Shown one piece after another: positions 35,291 to 46,226 of a DNA stretch of 64,000 bases. The stretch's first letter is position 1. Every line of letters starts with the position of its first letter. The stretch lies in contig NC_072490.1 of the NCBI RefSeq assembly GCF_027574615.1, positions 16,289,501-16,353,500 on the forward strand. The letters are read 5' to 3'. Below the pieces are notes generated by a model that did no database searches, had not been told where the DNA came from, and saw only the letters and a list, made by a program, of their open reading frames with translations. The stretch comes from Eptesicus fuscus (Eukaryota > Chordata > Mammalia > Chiroptera > Vespertilionidae). Made by a program: the position numbers and the translations under genes.

Positions 35291-35525
35291 GTTGAATAGC
35301 AATGAAAACCATGGATTTTGGAATCAGATGGCCCAGGTTTGAAACCCCATTTAGTGCTTACTAGCCGATTCTGGAAAAATTTCTTAAACTCTGTGTCTCA
35401 GTTTCTTCAACTATAAAATAAGATGCTAATAGTATCAAACTCATAGGGTGATTGTTGCTATTAAAGAGCTGGAATGCATACAGTATTTAGAATAGTGCCG
35501 GGAATATGTGGTAAAGCATTGATAA
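35291..35525 (+). repeat. MIR SINE
   Basis: 'atggattttggaatcagatg', 'gcccaggtttgaaacccc', 'ctctgtgtctcagtttcttc', 'aactataaaataagatgcta' and 'catagggtgattgttgct' give a clear MIR. Confidence 0.8.
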
Positions 35526-35703
35526 AATATTTTATTTATTTTATTTGGGGGGGGGGTGTAAACAAATGCAGAAATATAGAAAGATAAGAAATATAAAATA
35601 TGGTAAACTTCAACAACCAAATGATTGTTTCTTTCCTTCCTTCTTTCCTTTTCCTAACTTCCTTTCTTTCTTTTGAACACACACAATATGTTCTAACCAA
35701 GCT

Positions 35704-35910
35704 TGGCCTGTTTGGCTCAGTGGTTGAGCATTGACCTATGAACCCAGAGGTCACAGTTCAATTCCTGGTCAGGGCACATGCCCAGATTGTGGGCTCAATC
35801 ATCAGTGGGGGTGTGCAGGAGGCATCTGATCAATGATTCTCTCTCGTCATTGATGTATCTCTCCCTTCCTCTCTGAAATCAATAAAAATATATTTAAATA
35901 TATATATATG
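35704..35910 (+). repeat. Ves SINE, 'GGTTGAGCATTGACC' subtype
   Basis: Head 'ggcctgtttggctcagtggt' then 'tgagcattgacctatgaacc', B box 'cagttcaattcctgg', body 'ggtgtgcaggaggcatctga', tail 'aaatcaataaaaatatat' plus TA repeats. This second head subtype also occurs at 46025, 53536 and, in reverse, at 52801. Confidence 0.9.
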
Positions 35911-35925
35911 TCAAATTTTGGGAAA

Positions 35926-36740
35926 CAAGAATAATGATATCAAATATAAATTTCTACAGATTAATACATGAATACACACAGTTTCCTAAAAATGAAATCA
36001 CTTTCTTAACCTTTTCTCTGGGGTTAAAAAAAAGTCCCTGATGATTCAATCAAAAAACATTCTCAGAATATAACCAAATTGTGTGCTTTCAATTTTACAA
36101 AATAACAGCCCTTAAAATCTGTCATTTCTCCTTGAATGGAAGAATTTTGGCTTCCCACTTGTGTAAGTAAATTTCCTGACAATCTCTCCAGGAAAATTCA
36201 CAGAACGAAGAGGGGTGGTTTGCTCTGGCAGATGAACAGCTTTCCCACTCGACATCTCTTCAATGTGTTGTTTGTGTTTCTCTCCTTACAGTTTCCTTTC
36301 CCGGACGGAAGGAACATATTTTCACATAAACAACAATATGTTCATATCAATATTTGGTTGAGATTTTGTCACAATGTTCCCCCTTGGCAACTACTTAACT
36401 GCTATTCGATAACAGACTTTCCCATATTTACAGTGGCAAGGAGTGCTCGGGAAAATTTAATTTCTTTTTTCTAGCCTTTAACAACATGGTTTTATTAAAT
36501 GGCACTGTACACTGCGCAGGGGGCTGTGCAGTAACTTCCAGTGCTTCACAGACCAGTTCCCTCCCACAGGGAATACTGTGGAAGGCTCTCCTGCTGTCCG
36601 TCTCTCTTGCTCCCTCCTTCCCTCCTCAATACACACACACTACTTTGTAAATAAAAGCTGAAAATGGGGGGGGGGGGGAGGAAGAGGGGAGAGAAATGCC
36701 AATGTAGTAATATGCATAATGATCATAAAATTCCAGCCCG
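35926..36740. other. Unassigned stretch
   Basis: The plus frame 36136-36474 (112 codons) has no recognised domain; it lacks repeat signatures and might merit a protein search. A run of 12 G starts at 36666. A 36-bp segment at 36520-36555 recurs at 37821-37856. Confidence 0.35.
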
Positions 36741-36957
36741 CGCCCTGACCAGTTTGGCTCAGTGGATAGAGTCGGTCTGCAGACTCAAAGGTCCCAGGTT
36801 TGATTCCGGTCAAGGGCATGTACCTTGGTTGTGGGCACATCCCCAGTAGGGGGTGTGCAGGAGGCAGCTGATTGATGTTTCTCTCTCATCAATGTTTCTG
36901 ACTTTCTCTCCCTCTCCCTCCCTCTCTGTAAAAAATCAATAAAATATATATTTTTTT
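36741..36957 (+). repeat. Ves SINE with a perfect 13-bp target duplication
   Basis: Flanked by 'aaattccagcccg' at 36728-36740 and 36958-36970. Full head, B box 'aggtttgattccgg', body 'gtgtgcaggaggcagctgat', tail 'aaaaatcaataaaatatata'. One base pair group is missing in 'gatagagtcggtctgcagac'. Intact flanks imply a young copy. Confidence 0.95.
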
Positions 36958-36970
36958 AAATTCCAGCCCG

Positions 36971-38784
36971 GGTATGAAATTTGTGAGAAACTTTACTTGC
37001 CAAGAGACGTGTGTAAGCCTCTGCATTGCCAGCAGCCCTCATCCTGGACAACTTTCTCCCTCGCTCTGTCTGGGTTCATTTCCTGCATCTGAGATTGGGC
37101 CTTGGAGAGCCCCAAACAAGAAGCTATCGTCTAAGAATACTGTTGGGACAAGCTCATTCTACTAGTAATTAATGGGCCCATAATAGGAACCCAATCTTGA
37201 TCTTCAGCCATATCCATATCCATCACCTCCTGTCTCTAGTCTTTTTCTCCTCTCCCCAAACCATCCTACACTCTACCCCTGGAGCACCAAGCTGCTTTGG
37301 CCAGTATTACCCTTTTCTGCTGGTCCAAGTTTTAGCCTCTCCTGTATGCTCTACTCAATGTGCTTTCTCAGAGACCCTTCTCCTGGCTACTCAGGTCTTC
37401 AGATAATAGCTTCTTTGCCTCCTGTGAATTCACTACCTTCTGCTAGTTCTATACAGCCTCTGCCTGATCGGGTTCTTTGTCATTTGGAGTAACCTCCCTC
37501 AGCAGAGCTGCATGGGGAAGGGAAGCTGGGACATTCCCCAACCACGTGAAGAAGAGAAACTGCCAAACTAACCACAGAGTGTGCAGTGGAGTGTGTGACT
37601 GCCATGAGGGAGAAGCTAATCCAAATCACTCCCTAAATCATGGTTCCCAGAGGCAACAGGACTGAAGCCACTGAAAAGATACCAAAGCAGCAAGGATCAA
37701 ACTCAGGTCCTAGTGCCTGCTGAAGCAGTCGCCACCAAGAGGAGCTGCAGCGCTGTTGAATGGAGACCTGAAATAAAAGCCTGGTGGATGGAAGCAGATG
37801 GCAGCTAGGAAAAGGGGCTGGGGGCTGGGCAGTACCTTCCAGAGCTTCACAGACCAAGAAAAGAGAGATGTTCACTTCCCTTCATTATGTTCGTTTCCCA
37901 GAGTGAAGTTTTTCTTAGAAGTTGTGCTTTTCAGTTGAAAATAAGACCAGAAGAAGGGTATCTGCAGGAACAGGCAGAGGGGGCTGATCAGGCTCTCTTG
38001 AGTTGGGGGAAATGCCCGGAGAGGTCACAAATGATGAAAAGGGGAAAAGGAAAATGTGACAGTAACAAATGTAAACAGTCAATTGAGTAGGTTTCTAATG
38101 CCGAGAACATAGAGCATGTGAAAGCTGCAGGGAATGTCTGCAGAGTGGGATTTGCATGAAAGTTGAAGGTTCCATAGCAAATAATGAAGAGCATCACTCA
38201 GTGGGGAGGGTGCCATGGTGCAGAGAGAAAAGAGGAGATAGAAGAAGGGCAGGAAATCAGTTCTGCAGGCTTGGAAACCTGGAGGAGTGGGGGGAGCATC
38301 CATGAGGCATTGTTACTATTTAAGAGAGATAAACAAATTCAGATTCTTCCTGACTGTGGCCAAGAGGGCACCACATCCGCTTACCCAAAGTCCTTTCTCT
38401 TTGAAAACACGTTGTCTCTACCCTCTTGTCCTCCCCTACCTCCACCCCTGTCCCCTGTTCCCCACCCATGGCCTCTATCCAGGTTTGGGCAATAACAGAA
38501 GGAAGAAGAGGCTTGAGGAGATAGCCCAGCTCTTTGATCTTCCAGGGGCAGCACTGGGCCCACTCCCCGGGTGCCCATCACCTCTTCCTGCCCACTCAAA
38601 GTCCCATTGATCTTTAACTACTACTTCCCTGTGAGAAAAATAGAGGGAATGCCATTACCATTGCTCCAGAGATGTCAAAGCTGAGGCGGAAGAACTTAAG
38701 CAATTTGATGCAAATATACCTAACAGATCAGTGAACTTCCATGAAATTTGGCCAAGCAGCCAACATTATTTTTAGCAGTTTGTT
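36971..38784. other. Unassigned stretch, about 1.8 kb
   Basis: Many overlapping short frames on both strands (37633-37875, 38184-38495, 38287-38610 among them), none recognisable. 37215-37460 is faintly L2-like. Composition is mixed, with no CpG island. Confidence 0.35.
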
Positions 38785-39045
38785 TGTTTAATTCAGTCAT
38801 TCATTTAATTTTATTGTTGAGAATATTACAAATGTTCCTCCTTTTTCCCCCTCATTGCTCCCCTCCATCTGGTTCCCGCCCCACCCCAGGCCTTTACCAC
38901 CCTATTGTCTGTGTCCATGGGCAATGCATATATGCATATAAGTTCTTTGGTTAATCTTTTCCGGGCCCCCCGCCCCAACCCCCTTTCCTCTGAGATTCGT
39001 CAGTCTATTCCATGTTTCTAGGTCTCTGATTCTATTTTGTTCATT
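38785..39045 (-). repeat. Bat-type L1 3' UTR
   Basis: Reverse strand of the L1 3' end common in bats: 'ttaattttattgttgagaat', 'caggcctttaccaccctatt', 'tgtccatgggcaatgcatat', 'aagttctttggttaatcttt', 'ctctgagattcgtcagtcta'. 5'-truncated. The opposite-strand L1 begins immediately after it. Confidence 0.8.
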
Positions 39046-39440
39046 GTGACATCGTTTATAATAGCTGAAAACTGAAAACAACTTAGAATTCCACCAGTAA
39101 GAGAATGGAATAAATGATATATGCCCATATTTGGAAAATTGTTACACAATTAAAACGATTAAATTAGATCTAGATTACTCCGATGAAAATCTCCTCAAAA
39201 ATTAATGTTAAAGTGAAACAAAAACCAGTTGGGGGGAAAATAGACTGTGATACAACTTATGTTTTTAATTTATATATATAACTATGTATTCTACAGATAC
39301 AAACATATGTATATAAATACATTTTAAAAAAACCTAGAGAGATAGATCAAATTTCAATGTGGGACTCAGATGTGGAGTAAAGTACTTTCATTTGATTTGT
39401 ACTGTTTATGTTTTTATAAAAATGAATTCACTTATATAAT
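39046..39440 (+). repeat. Old L1 (L1M-type) 3' UTR
   Basis: 'catcgtttataatagctgaa', 'caacttagaattccaccagt', 'gatctagattactccgatga', 'taaagtgaaacaaaa' and 'aacctagagagatagatcaa' are diverged L1M phrases in order. It abuts a younger L1 in reverse orientation. Confidence 0.65.
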
Positions 39441-40315
39441 TTAAAATTTAAGTAAATACATTCATTGCTTTTAATTCCTACAGAATCAATAGATATATAT
39501 TATATATATGCCTTACACATACAATTTGATCCCATAGTTGGTAAGAAATTTTTGTCCTTTTCTAAATTTCCACTTGATTTTTCTGTTTCTATTATATTTC
39601 ACTCAGCACTTCCTTATCTTAAAAATATTTTTATTTATGTACATTATCACTATGATGTAATAAATATTAATTAGTTTCTCAGTGGAATAAATTATTCCCC
39701 AGTAGAATATACATTGCTAGTGTACTCAGAAAGCGGTTGAAATCCTAAATGTAGCATTGACCATAGCTCACCTCATCCTTTCTCGCCTCATCCTTGCCCT
39801 ATCCCAACAGCCTAGTGTCCTTCCAATGCCGTTTATCAGGAGATTCCAGGTGGCTTTACCTTGAGCTGCACTGTGGCCACCTGGTTGCCTCCTTCTCTTC
39901 CTACTCCCTCTGGGATTTTCCCTAACCACACAAATTAGCTTTGGGTGCCTCTCCTATGGACTTCCTAAATAACCTGTTTTCATGCTCAGAGCACTTACAA
40001 CATTGTCTCTACCAGTGCAAATAGTATTAAGCATCTACTATGTGCAATGCCAGACATCAGAGGAGTGAATAAACGGTGCCAATAGAGGAGTGAATAAACG
40101 GTGTTTCCTGCCCTTGGAGGACTTTTATTTGTTTACTTGTTTATGCTGCTCTCTAGGTCTGCTGTCTCCAAATCATCTTCATCTCACACTCAGGCTAATA
40201 AATACATTTGAATTCATAGTCCCAATAATGTGCTAATAGACTTAAGTTTGTTTTAAAATTGAAAAAATAAAGCAAGAAAAGAAAAAGACATTTTACACTT
40301 GGTGAGAACAATATA
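39441..40315. other. Unassigned stretch with a short duplication
   Basis: 'agaggagtgaataaacggtg' occurs twice, at 40059-40078 and 40084-40103. 39770-40050 is vaguely L2-like. No gene seen. Confidence 0.4.
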
Positions 40316-40329
40316 ATTTAATATCCTTT

Positions 40330-40491
40330 TAATTTTTTTAGTTGAGAGAGAAAAAAATCATTGATTTATTGTTCCACTTATTTATACATTCATCGTTTGA
40401 TTCTGGTATGTATCCTGACCTGGGAATAGAACCTGCAACCTTGGTATATCTTGTTGGGCTTTAATCAACTGAGCTATCCAGCCAGGTCTAG
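40330..40491 (-). repeat. Old tRNA-derived SINE
   Basis: Minus-strand head 'gacctggctggatagctcag', B box 'ggttctattccc'-like, poor body. Flanked by 'atttaatatccttt' at about 40316 and 40492, a target duplication. The head differs from both Ves subtypes, so it is a separate or older family. Confidence 0.7.
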
Positions 40492-40619
40492 ATTTAATAT
40501 CCTTTAAAAAAAAGAAATATTGGTTTAACCTTTGGTAATTTTTTAGTATGAAGGCTTCTTCATTTCAATACAATACTTGTTTTTACAATATAATTAAAAC
40601 TGCCAGAAGTTCATAGCTA

Positions 40620-41085
40620 CACACGCCTACCTCCAGAAACAAGAAAAGCCCAAATAAACAATCTAACTTCACACCTAAAGAAAGTAGAAAAAGAAGAACA
40701 AACAAAACCCAAAGTAAACAGAAGGAAGGAAATAATTAAGATCAGAGTGGAAATAAACAAATAGAAATTTAAAAAACAATAGAAAAGATCAATGAAACTT
40801 AGAACTGTTTCTTTGAAAAGATAAACAAAATTAACAAACTTTTAGCCAAACTCCTCAAGAGGAAAAGAGCCCAAATAAATGAAATCATAAGTGAAAAATT
40901 AAGTTACAACCAACACCAGAGAAATGCAAAGAATCAGTAAAGAATACTACAAGCAAGTATATGCCAACAAATCTGACAATCTAGAAGAAATGGATAGATT
41001 TCTAGAAGCATAGAACCTTTCAAGATTGAACTAGGAAGAAATAGAAAATCTATAAACCAACCAATTACTAGCAATGAAATTGCAT
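40620..41085 (+). repeat. L1 ORF2 fragment (decayed)
   Basis: Degenerate reading matches the L1 ORF2 segment between endonuclease and reverse transcriptase: 'agatcaatgaaacttagaac', 'aaaagataaacaaaattaac', 'ttttagccaaactcctcaag', 'gccaacaaatctgacaatct', 'gaagaaatggatagatttct'. Several stops and frameshifts. A pseudogene-like relic with no active site region. Confidence 0.85.
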
Positions 41086-41209
41086 GGTAAGTTTTAACTG
41101 CTGTCACAGCTGAAAATTTGCCTTAAAGGATCCTTAGATGGAAAAGGAAGACACACAGTACTGATTGCTCTGTTTTTCCAAACATAAAAGTCAACTATGC
41201 AAAAATTTT

Positions 41210-41560
41210 TATTGAAATTTGCCTAATAAATATCCATTTTCTCTCATAGCAACCATTTCTAGTTCTTCTTCAACCATTTCTATCACTCCCTCTCCCCAGT
41301 CTTGGAATCAGATATGCCCATGTGACTTCTTTTGGCCAAAGAAATGTACGGAAGCTTTAAGAGCCGTGCACAATTCACCAGAGCTCCCTCCCTTGGCCAT
41401 GGTGACTACCAAGGCTTCAGGCAGTGGCTGCTGCATCAGTTTGCCGAACAGAGGCCCAGCCCACCTGCAGTGAACATGCGGGAAGGCTGAAAAGTAAGCC
41501 TTTGTTTTGGGCCATCTAGATCTGGGAGCTTTTTATTGCAGCATACTTAGCCAACCCTGA
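41210..41560 (+). repeat. Probable old LTR fragment
   Basis: 'gacttcttttggccaaagaa', 'gctttaagagccgtgc', 'cacctgcagtgaacatg' and the end 'ttgcagcatacttagccaac' with 'cctgacag' resemble the 3' part of ancient ERVL-type LTRs. Isolated fragment with no internal sequence. Confidence 0.45.
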
Positions 41561-41838
41561 CAGATTGGATACTGTGCATCAAGTGGCCAGTTAGTAGGCA
41601 ATTGGCTCTTTGCTCCAAACCTACTCCTCTCTTCTATGTTTTGTGGTGCTGAGCCTAAAGATTCTACATATTTCATGCCTCCTTTTCCAGCTGGCTTCTT
41701 GTTGGGCTGTGCCAATGTGGAAGGATATTGGAAGACAGGAAGGTGGTAGTGGTGGCAGTGAGGAGGTTTCTTCTTTCTTGTTTGCTCACTATTTCTGTTA
41801 GCATATCTCTCTGGCTGTGGCAGATGGTTCCAGTCTCC

Positions 41839-41841
<3 letters not shown>

Positions 41842-41884
<43 letters not shown>

Positions 41885-41898
41885 CACATGCGCGTGCA
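41842..41898. repeat. (GT)n tract continuing into (CG)-rich alternating DNA
   Basis: About 18 GT units followed without a break in purine/pyrimidine alternation by 'gcgcgcgcacatgcgcgtgc'. A strong Z-DNA candidate. It also creates the overlapping frames at 41728-42107. Confidence 0.9.
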
Positions 41899-44476
41899 AC
41901 ACCAGTCTCATGTTGGCACCTCAGCTAAGTAGCACCTCAGTGGTCCCAGCTCCAAGAAGTCCCTCCTTTGAGTTCCTGAACCACCAGCACCATCCAGACA
42001 ACACCTCCTCCCCACCTGCCCAAACCTCCCAGCTCCCAGCCCCACCCCACAAAGATCAGTGTTTCAACTTCACAGGGCCTCTCTTCCAAGTTTCTCTGTT
42101 CAAATAACCCGAACCCCATCTATTTGTTCCCCACACCCCAGAGGTCATAGTTTATTCCTGGAGTTACTATCTCTGAGTTATCTCAATGACTATTTTTCTA
42201 GTTTTTCAGTCCTAGAAATCGGTTAAACTAATCCCCCCCAAATTAGATTCTCTCAGTTAACATACTATTGCAATTTCTGTTTTCCTGTTTGTACCCTAGA
42301 TAATACACTGAGAAATATTTTTATATGTGAGAGAATTGAGCTTAGTCACTCCTTTACTCATTTTGCCCCATATTTCTCCCAATCTTTCATGACAGAAGGA
42401 AGATGTGGACCACTGGTCATCTCTTCCTGTCTTTTCTATGAAGGAAATTGCTCAAGCCCATAATGTTTATGGAACAAGCGCAATAAGCCAAGGAGTCAAG
42501 TGTTGGGTGAACATTTCACACTGAACCAAGATCTGTGCCTTTGATTTCTAAACTATTCCAATACCAGAAATCATCTAACATGGTTCAACTGACTATTTGC
42601 CCCTATTGAAGACACCAGCCAAGTAATGGAAATAAAGTTTTTGCCTGTCAATATACATGGACAGAAAAGAGTTTGACTTAATAACAAAAAATTCTATGAG
42701 TGTAGGTGGGCAAAGGGAGAATGAGAACATCTGTAATAGCGTCAACAACAAGAATAAAGTTAAATTTGTTTCAAATAACAAGGAATTCTAATTCACAGCA
42801 GAAGACACAGCCAAGCTGCCTGCAGTGGGAGTGTTTTACTTCCCTTTGTTGCATAGGTATAGCCAACAAGAGGATCCCCCTTTTCTCCATCAAGTTTGCT
42901 ATTGACTGTTCTTGGCCTGGTTCCCAAAATGCAGTCTCACTTATATAATATGGAAAGTAACTTTGGGTTTTTTAACCAGCATCTGATAGCATAGCTATTA
43001 AAAAGCCACTGAACAGGAAATTGAAGCTAAGAACGCTAACAAGTGGCTTGTTAGTGAAGAATGTCCTGACTGAAGTAAGGAGCAGGCTTGTCACTTTTTA
43101 CCCCATCCTCTGAGGATGATAAGTAAGGAGGACAAAATGAGTGCAGCTCTCCTGGGTCTCCCCTTAAGAGTTTAAAAGCAAAATATTGATTTTGAGTTAC
43201 CCTGCTTCAACTCAGCTTTGCTCTCATGATATTTTTATTCCCTTGTAGATTCCTGGGTCCATTTGTTGCAGATTTTAAAAAGTAAATCACTGGTGAATCT
43301 GTGGTGTGTCCATGTAATATTTCTGCACCTAAAAATATGGTCAATTGACACCTTAAAGGTTTCTGAGCAGCTCTAACTCTTAGTGACATCTCCAGTTGCA
43401 TCCCCAGTATGTTCAAAACAGATAAAGTGGATGCATTGATTTTAGTTGTATAAAACCCTTGACAAAATCTCTTTGTGGCCATCTAACAGTCTCTTGATGA
43501 TTTAGAAAGGATTTGCTCTGACACAAATGTGATCCTTCCACTCTTTTCCATTTTGTTTCTCAACTAAGTCCACAGTGAATTTCCTGAGGCCCGCAAACCA
43601 GGAGCAGAAAATTCTTAGGTATGCAGTGCTAGCCATAGAATCTTTAATGTTAAGACACAACACTAGAATTGTGATTCCAATTATTATCAATAGAGCCTTG
43701 GATTAGATCTTAAGATTCTTAATTTTAGCTAGTACTTTAAATTAAGTTTTCTGCTGCTATGGAGAAAATATATTGACTAAATTATGACTAGTGAGAGCTG
43801 GAAAAAAACATACCAACATTCACTCTAAGTGAAATTTAGACACTCTTATGGGTTTCTTGGGAAGAGATGAAAAGAGTTTACACTAGAAAAGAAATCCAAA
43901 TTCTGAATCTTCATTTGAATTTCTCAAAAAGAATTCTGTGACTTTATTAATAGTTATGTAAGTATCAAAGGAATGAACTCCTTTCTTTTCTGGATTCTTC
44001 TGTGCAGATGAGGACCATTTTTATCTAACAAACTAGATATCAAAATCTTCAACTGCAAAAGGAGGTATTAGTCTCCAAAATGCTTTGATATTAAATCCAG
44101 AATGTGGAAGGTTCCTCGTGGCTGTGCTGTAGAGATGCTAGTGACCTTGATTAATGTACTTTCTCTCTGTTTATATCTATGGATTTCCCTCTATATAATG
44201 AATGTCACCATGTTCCTATGAGAAAAATATTTCACCATGGAGATGGTGCTAAAGTCATTGAAGGTAAAATCCATTTGTCCAATAACACATATTAAGACAT
44301 TTATGCAAGGAGCTGTAATAAAGAGACGAACAAGACACAGATCACAGTGAGATACAAGCAAAGAAATCAATGGTCAAAATGCAAAAGACTTGAGAGCCAG
44401 AGGAGACGCCTAACTAATTCAGCCATGGGAGAGGGTAGGGGATGTCAGAAGAAGCTTTTAAAAGAGGTGACCAAAT
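41899..44476. other. Unassigned stretch, about 2.6 kb
   Basis: No repeat I can name. On the minus strand two neighbouring frames, 43502-43690 (62 codons) and 43207-43482 (91 codons), are in different frames and have no recognised domain; they could be a decayed coding relic or chance. 44250-44340 is faintly L2-like. Confidence 0.35.
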
Positions 44477-44682
44477 TTTTTTAAATTGATTTCAGAGAGG
44501 AAGGGAGAGGGAGAGAGATAGAAACATCAATGATGAGAGAGACTCATTGATCGGCTGCCTCCTGCATGCCCCTCACTGAGGATCAACCCCACAACACAGG
44601 CATATGCCCTTGACTGGAATTGAACCAGGGACCTTCATTCTGCAGGCCAATACTCTATCCACTGAGCCAAACCGGCTAGGGC
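44477..44682 (-). repeat. Ves SINE
   Basis: Minus copy ending in head 'gagccaaaccggctagggc'. The target 'aggtgaccaaat' / 'aggtgatcaaat' is duplicated with one difference at 44465 and 44684. Poly-T tail is short. Confidence 0.9.
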
Positions 44683-44757
44683 AAGGTGATCAAATCCTGA
44701 AGCTAAATATTGAACAGTGAGTACAAAGACTCCACCAAATGGGAAGAAGATATGTTA

Positions 44758-45165
44758 GTTCTTTAGGGCCACCATAACAAAGTACCAGAGACTGGTGGCT
44801 GCGGACACTAGGAATTTATTGTCTCACAGTTCTGGAAGCCAGAATTCCAAAATTAAGGTGTCAGTAAGGCCCTGATCACTCTGAAGGTGCTAAAGATTTA
44901 TTTCAAGGCTCCCTCCTGGCTTGTGGCAGCATCGTTCCAATCTTCACAAGATGCTCTCCCTGTGTGCATGTCCGTGTCCATATTCCCCTTTGTATAAGAA
45001 CACCAGTCGTATAGGATGAGGGGTCCATCATACTCTAATATGATCTCATCTTAACTACTTATATCTGCAATGAACCCATTTCCAAATAAGGTCACCTTCT
45101 GAGACATTGTGGTTAGGACTTAAACATATGAATTGGGGTGGGGGAAGGGAGCACATTCAATGTAT
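44758..45165 (-). repeat. MaLR LTR (MLT1-type), reverse orientation
   Basis: 'ggccaccataacaaagtacc', 'ggaatttattgtctcacagt', 'tctggaagccagaattccaa', 'gtataagaacaccagtcgta' and 'taggacttaaacatatgaat' are the MLT1/MST LTR in reverse. A non-coding retroviral-like relic of ERVL-MaLR, nearly full length. Confidence 0.8.
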
Positions 45166-45440
45166 AACAGAGAGAGAAGGGCCAGAGAGGCCAAGTCAAT
45201 GCCTGTGCAGTCGCTGAGGGAGGACTCTGAGGTGGGGATGAAGGGTATGCTGGGAAGAGCAAGAGAAAATAAGGAGAGTGCTAGACAGTCAGATTACACA
45301 GGGCCTTGGGGGCTAACCAAATACTTTGGCTCATACCCTGAAGATCATAGGAAGCCGCTGGAGAACATGAATCAGAGTGGCATAGTCAAGACTGTGGTTT
45401 AAGAAGAGCTCTCCGGCATCATTACAGAGGATGAACTGAA
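45166..45440 (-). repeat. LINE L2 fragment
   Basis: 'cacagggccttgggggctaa', 'ccaaatactttggctcatac' and 'gaagccgctggagaacatga' with 'agagtggcat' are reverse L2. The frame 45133-45402 (89 codons) lies inside it and the LTR edge. Confidence 0.65.
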
Positions 45441-45727
45441 GGGGGCAAGATTGAGGCTTCAGAGCCATTAGAAGAAGAAAAAGGAAAAAATAGTAGTCCA
45501 TGACTATTTTTCATCATCTAATGATTTCATTAATGATTCATTTCCTTATTAAGGCTAATTACCTAGGAAGTGGATTATTCTCATAATCAGGCTCACTGAG
45601 GTCTTACTATGTACCTTTTATGGAATGGTACTAGTTTATGAGGACATGTATAACAGTTTAGACAGATATCTACCTCATAGATATCGATGTCTAAATTATG
45701 TAGCACATAAACATGTTGAGAAGATAA
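45441..45727. other. Unassigned spacer
   Basis: AT-rich, no feature recognised. Confidence 0.4.
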
Positions 45728-45878
45728 TCTATAATAAGAAAAGCGTAATATGCTAATTAGACCAGATGACCTTCCTGATGAACCCACGGAGGCGGGGGGC
45801 AAGGCAGAGGCAGCTGCCACCGTGGCAGTGGGAGGGGAGCTGACCCCCTTGCATGAATTTCGTGCATCAGGCCTCCAG
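45728..45878 (+). mobile_element. HeliBat-type Helitron, 151-bp mini copy
   Basis: 5' 'tctataataagaaaagcgta' then 'atatgctaattagaccagat'; 3' palindrome 'gcatgaatttcgtgcatcag' and 'gcctccag'. Only about 150 bases, the smallest complete copy here. A third 5' subtype (ATGCTAATTAGACC). Confidence 0.8.
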
Positions 45879-46024
45879 TGTTATATAAAGTAAACAAATA
45901 GGTAACAAACTAGATTAGAAAGAAAATAAAAGCCAAACACCAAAAAAGTATGTGTTGCTAAAAGTAAAAATTGCAAGAAAGTCTTCTGGAGGAGATGGTA
46001 CTTTGCATTGGTCTTAAAAGATAT

Positions 46025-46226
46025 GCCCAGCTGGTGTGGCTCAGTGGTTGAGCATTGACCTATGAACCAGGAGGTCATGGTTTGATTCCCTGTCAGGGCA
46101 CATGCCTGGGTTGTGTGCTCAATCCCCAGTGGGGGGTATGCAGAAGGCAGCCAATCAATGATTCGCTACATCATTGATGTTTCTATCTCTCTCTGCCTTT
46201 CTCTTTCTCTCTGAAATCAATAAAAA
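46025..46226 (+). repeat. Ves SINE whose tail holds a Helitron
   Basis: Head 'gcccagctggtgtggctcag' with 'tggttgagcattgaccta', body 'ggtatgcagaaggcagccaa', tail 'gaaatcaataaaaa'. The A-tail stops at 46226 and the HeliBat 5' TCC begins at the next base. The 6-bp 'agatat' before it (46019-46024) recurs at 46709-46714, on the far side of the Helitron-like block. Confidence 0.9.

Noticed and set aside
36664..36849. 61-codon frame resembling other small frames at 8065, 49740
   Set aside because: These similar peptides are translations of the Ves SINE head and body in different copies.
40620..41085. Reverse transcriptase-related coding region as an active L1
   Set aside because: Only a fragment of ORF2 with several stops and frameshifts. 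Neither end of an L1 is attached.
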